Source: Bacteroidota bacterium
Lineage (GTDB): Bacteria > Bacteroidota > Bacteroidia > Bacteroidales > Prolixibacteraceae
Reading direction: 5' to 3'
Assembly (NCBI GenBank): GCA_029265715.1
Contig: JAJUGZ010000015.1
Coordinates: forward strand, 1-57,080
DNA length: 57,080 bases
Shown here: in pieces, positions 7,835 through 16,119 of the stretch
Numbering within the stretch: the first letter of the stretch is position 1
Layout: each line of letters begins with the position of its first letter
Program-made: the position numbers and the translations under genes
Notes under the pieces: generated by a model
Told to the model about the DNA's origin: nothing
The model's input: the letters and a program-made list of their open reading frames with translations, nothing else
Databases searched by the model: none

Positions 7835-9235
7835 ATGACTATCATCGATCATTCACGATTTATCGACGAACAGGAAATTTCACGAATTCTGGAGGCCAAC
7901 CGCCGTCCCGAACCTCAAAAAATCCGCGAGGTGCTGGCAAAAGCCTCCGAGATGAAAGGCCTCAACCTTGAAGAGGTGGCCGTACTGACAGGCATCAGCG
8001 ACCCGTCGTTGCTGCACGAGTTGTTCGAAACAGCCAACCGCATCAAGGAAACCATCTATGGCAAGCGCCTGGTAATTTTTGCCCCGCTTTACATCTCGAA
8101 CCTGTGTGCCAACGAGTGCGTGTATTGTGCATTCCGGGCAAAAAACAAAGCCGTTGTCCGCCGCTCGCTCAATCAGGACGAGATAAAACGCGAAACCGAA
8201 CTGCTGATCAACCAAGGGCATAAACGAATATTGATGGTTGCCGGCGAGTCGTACCCCAAAAACAGTTTTCAGTATGTGCTCGATTCCATTCAGTCGATTT
8301 ACGAAGTAAAAACCAATAAAGGCGAAATCCGGAGGGTCAACGTAAACATTGCCCCCCTTTCGCTCGAAGATTTCAGACTCCTGAAAGGCGCTAAAATCGG
8401 CACGTTCCAGCTTTTCCAGGAAACCTACCACCGCGAAACCTACCACAACGTGCATATTGGCGGGAAAAAGATGGACTACAACTGGCGCGTAACGGCCTTT
8501 CACCGGGCTATGGAAGCCGGCATCGACGACGTGGGCATCGGCGTGCTGTTCGGCCTGTTCGACTACCGTTTCGAACTACTGGCCATGATGCAACACATCC
8601 GCGAACTGGAACGTGTCTTTGGTGTTGGGCCGCATACCATCAGCGTGCCAAGGCTCGAACCGGCCACCGGCTCCGACATTGCCTCGCACCCTCCGCATGC
8701 CGTTTCCGACCTCGATTTCCGAAAAATAGTCGCTATTTTGCGCCTGGCCGTTCCGTACACCGGCATCATCATGTCGACCCGCGAAACGGCCCAAATGCGC
8801 CGCGACACCTTTGCGCTGGGCGTATCACAGATTTCGGCCGGAAGCCGCACCAACCCAGGCGGATATTCCGATTCGGACCACGAAGACGACAGCAGCCAGT
8901 TCAGCCTGGGCGACCACCGTCCGCTCGACGAAGTGATCCGCGACGTAGCCTCGATGGGGTATGTGCCATCGTTCTGCACCGGTTGTTACCGGCTGGGCCG
9001 CACCGGCGCCGATTTCATGGACATGGCCAAACCGGGCGACATCAAAAATCACTGCAACCCGAACGCCGTCTCGACCTTCATGGAATACCTGATGGATTAT
9101 GCTTCGCCGGAAACACGCGCCATTGGCGAAAAACTCATTGAAGAAGCCATCGGCTCGATGCAGGGACTGGCGCAGGAACGCGCCCGCATGCTGGTTGCCA
9201 AGGTGCGCATGGGCAAACACGATATGTATTGCTAA
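7835..9235 (+). CDS. hydG: [FeFe]-hydrogenase H-cluster maturase HydG (radical SAM tyrosine lyase)
   Basis: HydG cleaves tyrosine to p-cresol and dehydroglycine and forms the CO and cyanide ligands, delivered as an Fe(CO)2(CN)-cysteine synthon. The 467-residue protein has the radical-SAM cluster motif CxxxCxxC at Cys91, Cys95 and Cys98. Its C-terminus has CxxCx22C at Cys381, Cys384 and Cys407, which binds the auxiliary cluster. The second motif separates HydG from the related thiamine enzyme ThiH. The chosen ATG at 7835 is 10 bases after the regulator gene; a longer frame from 7784 would overlap it. aspA and hydF follow downstream; hydE is absent from the usual neighbourhood. Confidence 0.95.
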   Translation: MTIIDHSRFIDEQEISRILEANRRPEPQKIREVLAKASEMKGLNLEEVAVLTGISDPSLLHELFETANRIKETIYGKRLVIFAPLYISNLCANECVYCAFRAKNKAVVRRSLNQDEIKRETELLINQGHKRILMVAGESYPKNSFQYVLDSIQSIYEVKTNKGEIRRVNVNIAPLSLEDFRLLKGAKIGTFQLFQETYHRETYHNVHIGGKKMDYNWRVTAFHRAMEAGIDDVGIGVLFGLFDYRFELLAMMQHIRELERVFGVGPHTISVPRLEPATGSDIASHPPHAVSDLDFRKIVAILRLAVPYTGIIMSTRETAQMRRDTFALGVSQISAGSRTNPGGYSDSDHEDDSSQFSLGDHRPLDEVIRDVASMGYVPSFCTGCYRLGRTGADFMDMAKPGDIKNHCNPNAVSTFMEYLMDYASPETRAIGEKLIEEAIGSMQGLAQERARMLVAKVRMGKHDMYC

Positions 9236-9295
9236 GACAAAAGGCAAACGTTTTGCCACCAACAGGCAATTGCAATTAAGCTAAAACCAATACGC

Positions 9296-10702
9296 ATGGA
9301 GATTACAAACTTCCGGACAGAACACGACCTGCTCGGGGCACGCGAAATCCCGGACGAAAAGTTGTGGGGCATCCATACCAGCCGGGCACTCGAGAACTTC
9401 CAACTCTCCGGAAGGCCTGTTCATCCGGAGTTAATCAAAGCATTCGGTGCCATAAAGCTGGCCTGTTTCCGGGTCAACCGCTCGCTGGGCTATTTCGCTG
9501 ATGACCGAAAAGCCAACGCCCTGGAACAGGCCTGTACCGAACTGTCGGAAGGGTTGCTTTCCGGAGGAATCGTGGTGGATGCCCTGCAGGGCGGCGCCGG
9601 CACATCGACCAACATGAACGTGAACGAAGTAATTGCCAACCGCGCCCTCGAAATTGCCGGGCACAAACACGGCGACTACGGCTACATTTCGCCGCTCGAC
9701 GATGTGAACCTGCACCAGTCGACCAACGACACCTACCCCACAGCCCTGAAAGTGGCGGCCATCCGGTTACTCCGGAAGCTGGAACAAGCTGTTTTGTCGC
9801 TCCAGGAATCGTTTCAGGAAAAAGAAAAAGAATTTGCACACGTGGTAAAAATTGGGCGCACCCAACTGCAGGATGCCGTACTCACCACGCTTGGGCGCGA
9901 GATGGGAGCCTATGCCGAGGCTTTTAACCGCGACCGCTGGCGTATTTACAAGTGCGAAGAACGGCTGCGGGTGATAAACCTCGGCGGAACAGCAATAGGT
10001 ACCGGACTGGGGGCCCCGCGCCAGTTCATTTTCAGGGCAACCGATGCCCTGCGCGAACTGACCGGCATTGGCCTGGCCCGCGCCGAAAACCTGATTGACG
10101 CCACCCAAAATGCCGATGTGTTTGTCGAAGTTTCCGGCATCCTGAAATCGTGTGCCACCTCGCTGTTCAAAGTCAGCAACGACCTGCGCCTGATGGCCAG
10201 CGGCCCCGACGCCGGACTGGCTGAAATTTTTCTTCCGGAGAAACAGGCCGGATCGTCGATCATGCCCGGGAAAGTAAACCCGGTTATCCCGGAATCGGCA
10301 GCACAAGCAGCTTTGCTGGTTATGGGCAACGACTCCGTAATCGCGATGGCTGCCTCGACCGGCAATCTGGAACTCAACCAGTTTATGCCGCTTATTGCCC
10401 ATTGCCTGCCCGAAAGTATCGATTTATTGACCAATGCCTGCCACATTCTCCGGATTCATTGCATTACCGGGATTAAAGCCAACGAAGAACAATGCCGGAA
10501 AAACCTGATGAACTCGACGGCTGTGGTCACGGCGCTCATTCCGGAAATTGGCTACGAAAAAGCCAGTGATTTGGCAAAAACAGCAAAAGAACAAGGGATT
10601 ACAATCAGGGAAGCCGCCCTTCAGGCCGGATTGCTTGATGATGAAAAGTTCGAAGCGCTGATCAGCCCGGAAGCGGTATGCCGTTTGGGAAACCCTGAAT
10701 AA
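9296..10702 (+). CDS. aspA: Aspartate ammonia-lyase
   Basis: Converts aspartate to fumarate and ammonia. The 468-residue protein belongs to the fumarase/aspartase superfamily: it has the G-T-S-T-N-M-N-x-N-E-V block, H-Q-S-T-N-D-T and the mobile signature loop G-S-S-I-M-P-G-K-V-N-P near residue 320. It lies 60 bases after hydG with no terminator between. aspA beside hydrogenase maturation genes is a recurrent arrangement in Bacteroidota and other anaerobes. A role in supplying ammonia or fumarate for the pathway has been suggested but is not proven. General aspartate catabolism is the conservative reading. Confidence 0.9.
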   Translation: MEITNFRTEHDLLGAREIPDEKLWGIHTSRALENFQLSGRPVHPELIKAFGAIKLACFRVNRSLGYFADDRKANALEQACTELSEGLLSGGIVVDALQGGAGTSTNMNVNEVIANRALEIAGHKHGDYGYISPLDDVNLHQSTNDTYPTALKVAAIRLLRKLEQAVLSLQESFQEKEKEFAHVVKIGRTQLQDAVLTTLGREMGAYAEAFNRDRWRIYKCEERLRVINLGGTAIGTGLGAPRQFIFRATDALRELTGIGLARAENLIDATQNADVFVEVSGILKSCATSLFKVSNDLRLMASGPDAGLAEIFLPEKQAGSSIMPGKVNPVIPESAAQAALLVMGNDSVIAMAASTGNLELNQFMPLIAHCLPESIDLLTNACHILRIHCITGIKANEEQCRKNLMNSTAVVTALIPEIGYEKASDLAKTAKEQGITIREAALQAGLLDDEKFEALISPEAVCRLGNPE

Positions 10703-10817
10703 ATACAGATAAATAGGTCTTTATTTTCTTAAAGTTTGTTAAGACTGTTTTCCATTTATTCTTTTCTTCTTAGCTTGCATACGACAAAAAATTAATAACC
10801 GATAAAAATTAGAAAAC

Positions 10818-11069
10818 ATGAAAAAATTAGCACTTGTTCTGGCCGTAGTATTCACAATGGGGGTTGCCTCAAACACAGTATATGCATTGACTGTCCAGAA
10901 AGCAACCACGACCCAGGTAGCCGACGACAACAAAAAAGACAAAAAAGAAGCAGCTAAAACTGACAAAAAAGAATGTTGCAAATCATCGACTGCCGACAAA
11001 AAAGAATGCTGCAAAAAAGAAGGAGAATCAAAAAGCTGTTGCTCAAAAGAAAAAAGCGACAAACAATAA
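10818..11069 (+). CDS. Small secreted lysine-rich protein with three Cys-Cys pairs
   Basis: An 83-residue protein: signal peptide (about residues 1-24, MKKLALVLAVVFTMGVAS) followed by a very charged tail with KKECCK twice and SKSCCSK once. At DNA level the two KKECCK units lie in a near-exact direct repeat of 19 bases (10962-10980 and 10995-11013). Paired cysteines in a disordered lysine-rich tail suggest metal binding or thiol chemistry in the periplasm; this is inference and I know no named family. It sits 115 bases after aspA and is followed by a strong terminator. Another small lysine-rich secreted protein (13705) lies on the other side of the two-component system. Confidence 0.7.
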   Translation: MKKLALVLAVVFTMGVASNTVYALTVQKATTTQVADDNKKDKKEAAKTDKKECCKSSTADKKECCKKEGESKSCCSKEKSDKQ

Positions 11070-11092
11070 TTGTAAAATACTCTTTTGCGAAC

Positions 11093-11122
11093 AAAGACTG
11101 GCCTGCGCCGGTCTTTGTTTTG
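11093..11122 (+). terminator. Factor-independent terminator after the Cys-pair protein
   Basis: AAAGACTGGC (11093-11102) and GCCGGTCTTT (11107-11116) form a ten-pair stem with one G-U pair and a CTGC tetraloop, followed by GTTTTGTTT. It ends plus-strand transcription just before the convergent gene at 11124. Confidence 0.85.
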
Positions 11123-11123
11123 T

Positions 11124-11495
11124 TTATTTCCTGGACCGGAAATAACGCCGCATCAGCACTTTCTGTAATTCGCGAAAAATAATCTGGTGAGCAATGATTT
11201 CGATGTGATTGTATTCCGGAATTTCGCGGGCAGCACGTGCAATCTGACGTTCGCTGATATCGACATGGTAAAGCACCGAAAGCAACCTGTCGTAATCCCG
11301 GCTCATAAGCCGCCCCACCTGATCAACCAGCTGGGCATGCAGCTCGGTATAAGCGTGCTCCGTATCGCCAGAGAAGGTAATCTCAATACCAAACATGCCA
11401 AAGCCTTTCATAATCTGTTCGGCAGTTTCCTGTACCACTTCCGCACGGGCCAGAAATGCTGACAGATTATCGTTCCGAAGATCTGGTAAGCTCAT
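11124..11495 (-). CDS. Conserved hypothetical protein (Bacteroidota)
   Basis: A 123-residue soluble, mainly alpha-helical protein. I do not recognise a named domain; its even, gap-free composition and codon use like its neighbours argue for a real gene. The C-terminus is basic (RRYFRSRK). The frame opens at a TTG at 11510, but the ATG at 11495 (MSLPDLRND) has a purine-rich AAAGGGAT just before it and is preferred. It lies 59 bases downstream of the response regulator on the same strand and may be the last gene of that operon. Confidence 0.65.
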   Translation of the reverse strand: MSLPDLRNDNLSAFLARAEVVQETAEQIMKGFGMFGIEITFSGDTEHAYTELHAQLVDQVGRLMSRDYDRLLSVLYHVDISERQIARAAREIPEYNHIEIIAHQIIFRELQKVLMRRYFRSRK

Positions 11496-11554
11496 ATCCC
11501 TTTGATTCAAATTTCCGGAAAGGTACGGAAAAGCGTGCGGATTTGTATGCCCCG

Positions 11555-12244
11555 CTAATCTTCCAGAATAAACCCGACTTTGGGTATGTTTTCAATCCGG
11601 ATAGTGGGGTCGGCGGCAAAGTATTTCCGGAGTTTCGAAATAAACACATCCAGCGAACGCCCTGCAAAATAATCGTTCTCCCCCCAAACCGCCATTAAAA
11701 TTTGCTCTCTCCGGATAACGCGTTTTTTCGACAGGCAAAGAAGTTTCAGGATTTCCGACTCGCGTTCGGTCAGCCGCTTGATTTGCCCGTCGATCTGAAG
11801 TGCCTGATTGGCAAAATCGAACGAAAACTGACCGATGGTAAAAAGCGTATCGCCTGTAACTTCCGAAATATTGATCCGGTTCAGGATGGCGTTGATTTTA
11901 CAGTACAGTTCATCTTCGTCGAACGGCTTGGTAACATAGTCGTCAACGCCAATTTCGTACCCTTTCATTTTATCTTCCTTCATCGACTTGGCCGTCAGGA
12001 AAATGATCGGGATTTGCGGATTTAACACCTTGATTTTTCGGGCAAGTTCATACCCGTCCATTTTCGGGAGCATGATGTCGAGAATGCAAAAGTCAAAACT
12101 TCCGCCCTGAAACCCGGCAAATGCCGAAACCCCATCGCGGTACAATTTCGCACTAAACCCTTTCGACTCGAGAAACTCAACCAAAAGAAACCCCAGGTTC
12201 AAGTCGTCTTCAACCAATAAAATATGAATGATCCGATTTCTCAT
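11555..12244 (-). CDS. rprY: OmpR-family response regulator (RprY-like)
   Basis: A 229-residue two-domain regulator. The receiver domain (1-120) has the acidic pocket E12-D13-D14, phospho-acceptor Asp56 (LDIMLPKMDG) and K in VTKPF. The C-terminal winged helix (about 130-229) has L-T-x-R-E-S-E-I-L and a D-V-F-I-S-K-L-R-K recognition helix. It most resembles Bacteroides RprY, a global regulator of stress and redox genes. Its ATG overlaps the kinase stop by four bases (ATGA), so the two are translated together. Since the kinase frame is broken (see next entry), the regulator may act without its normal input. Confidence 0.85.
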   Translation of the reverse strand: MRNRIIHILLVEDDLNLGFLLVEFLESKGFSAKLYRDGVSAFAGFQGGSFDFCILDIMLPKMDGYELARKIKVLNPQIPIIFLTAKSMKEDKMKGYEIGVDDYVTKPFDEDELYCKINAILNRINISEVTGDTLFTIGQFSFDFANQALQIDGQIKRLTERESEILKLLCLSKKRVIRREQILMAVWGENDYFAGRSLDVFISKLRKYFAADPTIRIENIPKVGFILED

Positions 12245-13553
12245 GACTTATTTTCTATTTTCCCCTCACCAGCAGGCAACACAATCGTAAATGTACTTCC
12301 CTCACCCGGGGTACTCGCAAGCGAGATACTTCCCCGATGACCTTTTACCACAGCCTTCACATAATACAACCCAATGCCAAATCCTTTGGTATTGTGCTTA
12401 TTCCCGTTTTGTATGCGGTAATATTTTTCAAATATCCGCCGATGCTCACGGGCCGGAATGCCAATCCCGTTATCCTGAACGCTGATTTCCAGCTTCTGCC
12501 CGGTTCGCTTCGTGGTAATCCGGATCAACGGAGCCTCACGCGAATATTTTATGCTGTTCCCGATCAGGTTGATAAACACGTGCAAAAAGTGCATGCGGTC
12601 GGCCGCAATAACCGGATTGCCTGCCTGAAAATCGCAAACCACTTCGCCATCTTTTTGCCTCAACTGAAAAGAAAGCGATTTGATTGCTTCGTTAATCAAC
12701 GCATGAATATCGACTGGTGTTTTGTTATAATCGAAGCTGCCCTTTTCTACCGCAGCCATCTGCAACAACCGTTCAACCTGAAGCTGCAGCTTCCGGTTCT
12801 CTTCTTTTATGGCCGTTGCAAATTGAACGATCGACTGATCCCCGTATTTTTCGTTTCTCCGGAGGATCATGTTCCCGGCCAGCGAAATCGACGAGATCGG
12901 CGTCATAAACTCGTGGGTCAGGTTCCCAACCATATCTTTGATGCGTTCGGCAAAGTAGCGTTCTCTCAGATAGTAACGCACAATCAGGATAACCGAGAAA
13001 AAGGTAAACAGGATCAGAACGACCGAGGTAATAAACATGATGCGGACACTCTTCAGGATAAAACGTGTTTGCCCGGGAAAATGAACATCGAAATCGATTT
13101 TGGTCTGCGAGCCGGGCGACTTGAGCGACTGCTGAAACGACTTCCCTTTCAATACGTCGTCGTTTTGCCTGACAATCAACGTATCCGCCCATTAATAATC
13201 ATGAAATGAAAATCGATGTCAATATGATAAAGAGCCAGTTCCTTTTCGATGGTTGAATCGAGCCGGGCTATCACATTATCATCAAACAGGTCAAGAGAAT
13301 TAAATGTACTGTCGTTTGCCTGGGCATTTTGCATGGCCAGGTTCAGCGTTTCATCACCCGAAACGCTTTTAATCGTCTGGCTCAACGCCATGTTTACGCT
13401 TTTCGAAAAAATAGCTTCCTGGGTCCGGATCGATTCTTCCAGCCAGCGAACCTGAACAACCAGCAGGCCCACCAACGAAGCCATGGCCAAAGCCACAAGA
13501 GCCAACCGCATTTTTCGCTTCCACCATCCTGATTTTCTTATCAATCCTGACAT
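12241..13553 (-). pseudogene. rprX: Sensor histidine kinase (RprX-like) with a frameshift
   Basis: Two frames together make one kinase. The upstream frame (start 13553, stop TGA at 13178-13176) holds a membrane helix (LALVALAMASLVGLLVV) and half of the periplasmic sensor region. The downstream frame (usable from about 13191, stop at 12241) holds the rest of the sensor, a second helix (MFITSVVLILFTFFSVILIV), H-box LTHEFMTPIS, N-box FINLIGNSIKYS, and the G1/G2 motifs DNGIGIP and GFGIGLYYV. Adding one G to the GGG run at 13190-13188 joins them as I-I-N-G-A-D-T-L-I-V-R-Q. A one-base deletion or a sequencing error explains this. A TTG at 13179 could start the downstream part alone, without the first helix. 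Confidence 0.8.
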
Positions 13554-13666
13554 ACCTCCGGAATACCTTTCGTTTTGCAGCGTAAAGATACCCAATAAAA
13601 TGGTGCCCCCACTCATTTTAACATCGCGTTAACAAGTCGGTAACTCCCGTTAAGACAGAGCGGCCC

Positions 13667-13674
13667 TACCTTTG
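13667..13674 (+). promoter_or_regulatory. -7 element TACCTTTG upstream of the small lysine-rich protein
   Basis: Plus-strand match to TAnnTTTG, 30 bases before the ATG at 13705, a spacing expected for a short leader. It lies in the gap divergent from the kinase gene. No -33 TTTG is evident. Confidence 0.5.
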
Positions 13675-13704
13675 GTTCATCGAAAACATTAAAAATAAAA
13701 TGTC

Positions 13705-13965
13705 ATGAAAAACCTAGTTTTAGCATCAGTTCTCGTGTTAGGTTTTGCATTTGCAGGTAGCGCTGCTGTCCCGGCAAAACAAGACAAAACAAAAACAACA
13801 CAAACAACACAAGCAACGACAGCGCAGGACTCTAAAAAAGATAAAACTGCCACCTCTGCAGCTACACCTGCAACTGCCGCAAAACCTGCAGCAAAGAAAA
13901 AAGCAACGACAACTGCCAAGCCGTCGAGTGCAACCCAAACACCTGAAAAAGCAAATACCAAATAA
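13705..13965 (+). CDS. Small secreted Lys/Thr/Ala-rich protein
   Basis: An 86-residue protein with a signal peptide (residues 1-21, MKNLVLASVLVLGFAFAGSAA) and a low-complexity tail of Lys, Thr, Ala, Gln and Pro (for example KTKTTQTTQATTAQ and AAKKKATTTAK). It has no cysteine and no recognisable fold, and is probably disordered in the periplasm or on the surface. Divergent from the RprXY-like genes, with its own -7 element and terminator, it could be a target of that system; this is inference from position. Its size and charge parallel the Cys-pair protein at 10818. Confidence 0.65.
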   Translation: MKNLVLASVLVLGFAFAGSAAVPAKQDKTKTTQTTQATTAQDSKKDKTATSAATPATAAKPAAKKKATTTAKPSSATQTPEKANTK

Positions 13966-13989
13966 AGGGTTGTTGTTTTCTGGTTCAAA

Positions 13990-14021
13990 AGCTCCGGCAA
14001 AATTACTGCCGGGGCTTTTTT
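13990..14021 (+). terminator. Factor-independent terminator
   Basis: AGCTCCGGCA (13990-13999) pairs with TGCCGGGGCT (14007-14016), with one G-U pair and a seven-base loop, then a run of T. It separates the small secreted gene from hydF. Confidence 0.85.
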
Positions 14022-14102
14022 GTTTTCGCCCAACATATAATCAGCCATGCACCTTGTTTTTCACCGTACCAAATATGTACTTTGTAGCTTTTTAGTTACA
14101 GC

Positions 14103-15329
14103 ATGAGAGCAAGTAAATCATTCAGACTTCACATAGGCATATTCGGGCGCCGAAATGCAGGCAAATCATCCATACTCAATGCATTGACACAGCAGGAAGT
14201 TTCGATTGTTTCGGAAGTGGCCGGAACCACCACCGATCCGGTTGAAAAACCCATGGAGTTGTTGCCGCTTGGCCCGGTCCTTTTTATTGATACCGCCGGA
14301 ATCGACGATACGGGAACGCTGGGTGAAAAACGCATCGAAAAAACAATGGCTGTTTTTGACCGCACCGATCTTGGCCTGATTGTTTCGAACAACCAGGAAT
14401 GGGGCGATTTTGAGGAGGCTATCCTAAACGAGTTAAACAATCGCGCCATTCCGGCAATTGTCGTTTTTAACAAAACCGATTTGTTCCTATCGGGCAACAT
14501 GCCCCCTCGTCTGGCCGAAGGGAAAATACCCGTGATTGAAACGTCGGCGTTGAATGGCTCCGGGATTCAGGATTTGCGACAGGCCATCCTGAAAAGTGCC
14601 CCTGACGATTTTATCAACCGCCCGAGCATTGTGGCCGATCTGGTTGGCCCGGGCGAAGCAGCTATCCTGGTGGTACCCATCGACAAAGAAGCGCCCAAAG
14701 GCCGCCTAATCCTGCCTCAGGTACAGAGCATCCGCGATTTGCTCGACAACGATTCGTTCTGCATGGTGGTGAAAGAACGCGAACTGCGCGAGGCCCTTGG
14801 ACGCCTGAACAAACCGCCCAAACTGGTGGTAACCGACAGCCAGGCTTTCCTGAAAGTAGCCGCCGATACGCCAACCGACATTCCCATGACCAGCTTCTCT
14901 ATTCTGTTTGCCCGCTACCAGGGCGACCTTCCGGAAATGGTCCGCGGCGCCATGGCTATCGATAAATTAAAAGCAGGCGACAAGGTGATGATTGCCGAAG
15001 CCTGCTCGCACCATCCCATCGGCGAAGACATCGGAACGGTAAAGATCCCGCGCTGGCTCACTCAATATGTGGGCGGGAAAATTGAATTTACTCACCACCG
15101 CGGACATGACTTCCCGGCAAACTTGTCGGATTTTAAGCTCATCATTCATTGCGGCGCCTGCATGTGGAACCGGCGCGAAATGCTTTCGAGGTTAATGAAA
15201 GCCCGACAGGCAGGTGTCCCGTTAACTAATTACGGGTTAACAATCGCCTATTCGCTGGGCATCTTCGAACGAGCATTGCAACCATTTCCGTCGGCTCTGG
15301 AAATTTTCAGGAGTGAACGAAAATTGTAA
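14103..15329 (+). CDS. hydF: [FeFe]-hydrogenase H-cluster maturation GTPase HydF
   Basis: HydF is the scaffold on which the 2Fe subcluster is assembled and handed to apo-hydrogenase. The 408-residue protein has an N-terminal GTPase domain (G1 GRRNAGKS at residues 15-22, G3 DTAGIDDTG, G4 NKTD), a dimerisation domain, and a C-terminal iron-sulphur domain. The cluster motif CxHx45HCxxC is intact: Cys301, His303, then His349, Cys350 and Cys353. It is separated from hydG-aspA by the two-component genes, so maturation genes here are split over two transcripts. A near-match to the -7 element (GTACTTTG) lies at 14079-14086. Confidence 0.95.
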   Translation: MRASKSFRLHIGIFGRRNAGKSSILNALTQQEVSIVSEVAGTTTDPVEKPMELLPLGPVLFIDTAGIDDTGTLGEKRIEKTMAVFDRTDLGLIVSNNQEWGDFEEAILNELNNRAIPAIVVFNKTDLFLSGNMPPRLAEGKIPVIETSALNGSGIQDLRQAILKSAPDDFINRPSIVADLVGPGEAAILVVPIDKEAPKGRLILPQVQSIRDLLDNDSFCMVVKERELREALGRLNKPPKLVVTDSQAFLKVAADTPTDIPMTSFSILFARYQGDLPEMVRGAMAIDKLKAGDKVMIAEACSHHPIGEDIGTVKIPRWLTQYVGGKIEFTHHRGHDFPANLSDFKLIIHCGACMWNRREMLSRLMKARQAGVPLTNYGLTIAYSLGIFERALQPFPSALEIFRSERKL

Positions 15330-15350
15330 CAATTTTTGCAACTAATTTTG
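15324..15350 (+). promoter_or_regulatory. Candidate promoter of the HAD gene
   Basis: TTG at 15324-15326 and TAATTTTG at 15343-15350, with a 16-base spacer, slightly short of the usual Bacteroidota spacing. The start codon follows 50 bases later. Confidence 0.45.
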
Positions 15351-15400
15351 CCAATTTAGTTGGCCAAACCAACCAAGTTCGGTTTATTGAAGAAACACCA

Positions 15401-16075
15401 ATGAAGGGATATATTTTTGATTTTAACGGAACCCTGTTCTGGGATTCAGCCTATCACGAAAAAGCTTGGCAAAAAATAGCTTTGCAAATTCGCGGCAACG
15501 AATTGTCGGCAGAAGAAATCCGTCAGCATTTACACGGACGAACCAACCCGGCCATCATCGAATACCTCTTTGGGCACACGGTTGACCCCGCCGAGATTGT
15601 TTCGATTTCGGAACAGAAAGAAAACATTTACCGCCACATCTGCTTGTCGTTGGAAACAGGGTTTCATCTGGCCGAAGGTGTGCCAGAATTGCTCGATATA
15701 CTGAAAGAAAAACAGGTTCCCATGACGATTGCCACTTCTTCTGAACGCGAAAACCTCGACTTCTATATCCGGCATTTTCAGTTGCCCCGCTGGTTCGATT
15801 TGGATAAAATTGTTTACCACAACGGCTCGTTTGCCGGCAAACCGGCTCCCGACATTTACCAGATTGCTGCCAAAAACCTGGGTCTTCTCCCTTCAAAATG
15901 CACTGTACTGGAAGATTCATTCTCCGGGATCCGTTCGGCAGTGGCTGCCGGTATTGGCCGAATTGTTTACGTCAATCCAACCCACCACCCGTTGGAGCCC
16001 GAACTGGAAGATCAGGTTCTGTTGATCATTAATGACTTCAGCGAAATTTCGATCGGGCAGATTGTAAACAGATAA
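15401..16075 (+). CDS. HAD-superfamily phosphatase/phosphomutase-like protein (Asn in motif I)
   Basis: A 224-residue HAD protein with an alpha-helical C1 cap, as in beta-phosphoglucomutase-like phosphatases. Motif I is D7-F-N9-G-T11: the nucleophile Asp7 is present but the second aspartate, the general acid/base, is asparagine. Motif II is T-S-S (ATSSERE), motif III a Lys (NGSFAGKPAP), and motif IV LEDSFSGIRSA. Some HAD proteins naturally have Asn here and may be slow or specialised, so sugar-phosphate phosphatase is only a general guess. It is probably transcribed from its own promoter at 15324. The serine hydrolase gene follows after 44 bases. Confidence 0.75.
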   Translation: MKGYIFDFNGTLFWDSAYHEKAWQKIALQIRGNELSAEEIRQHLHGRTNPAIIEYLFGHTVDPAEIVSISEQKENIYRHICLSLETGFHLAEGVPELLDILKEKQVPMTIATSSERENLDFYIRHFQLPRWFDLDKIVYHNGSFAGKPAPDIYQIAAKNLGLLPSKCTVLEDSFSGIRSAVAAGIGRIVYVNPTHHPLEPELEDQVLLIINDFSEISIGQIVNR

Positions 16076-16119
16076 CCTTCTCCTGACGATAACCCAAAGA
16101 AACTATCAACTCCCGCAAA

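Noticed and set aside
7835-9235. ThiH (thiamine tyrosine lyase)
   Set aside because: The C-terminal CxxCx22C cluster motif and the hyd neighbours identify HydG.
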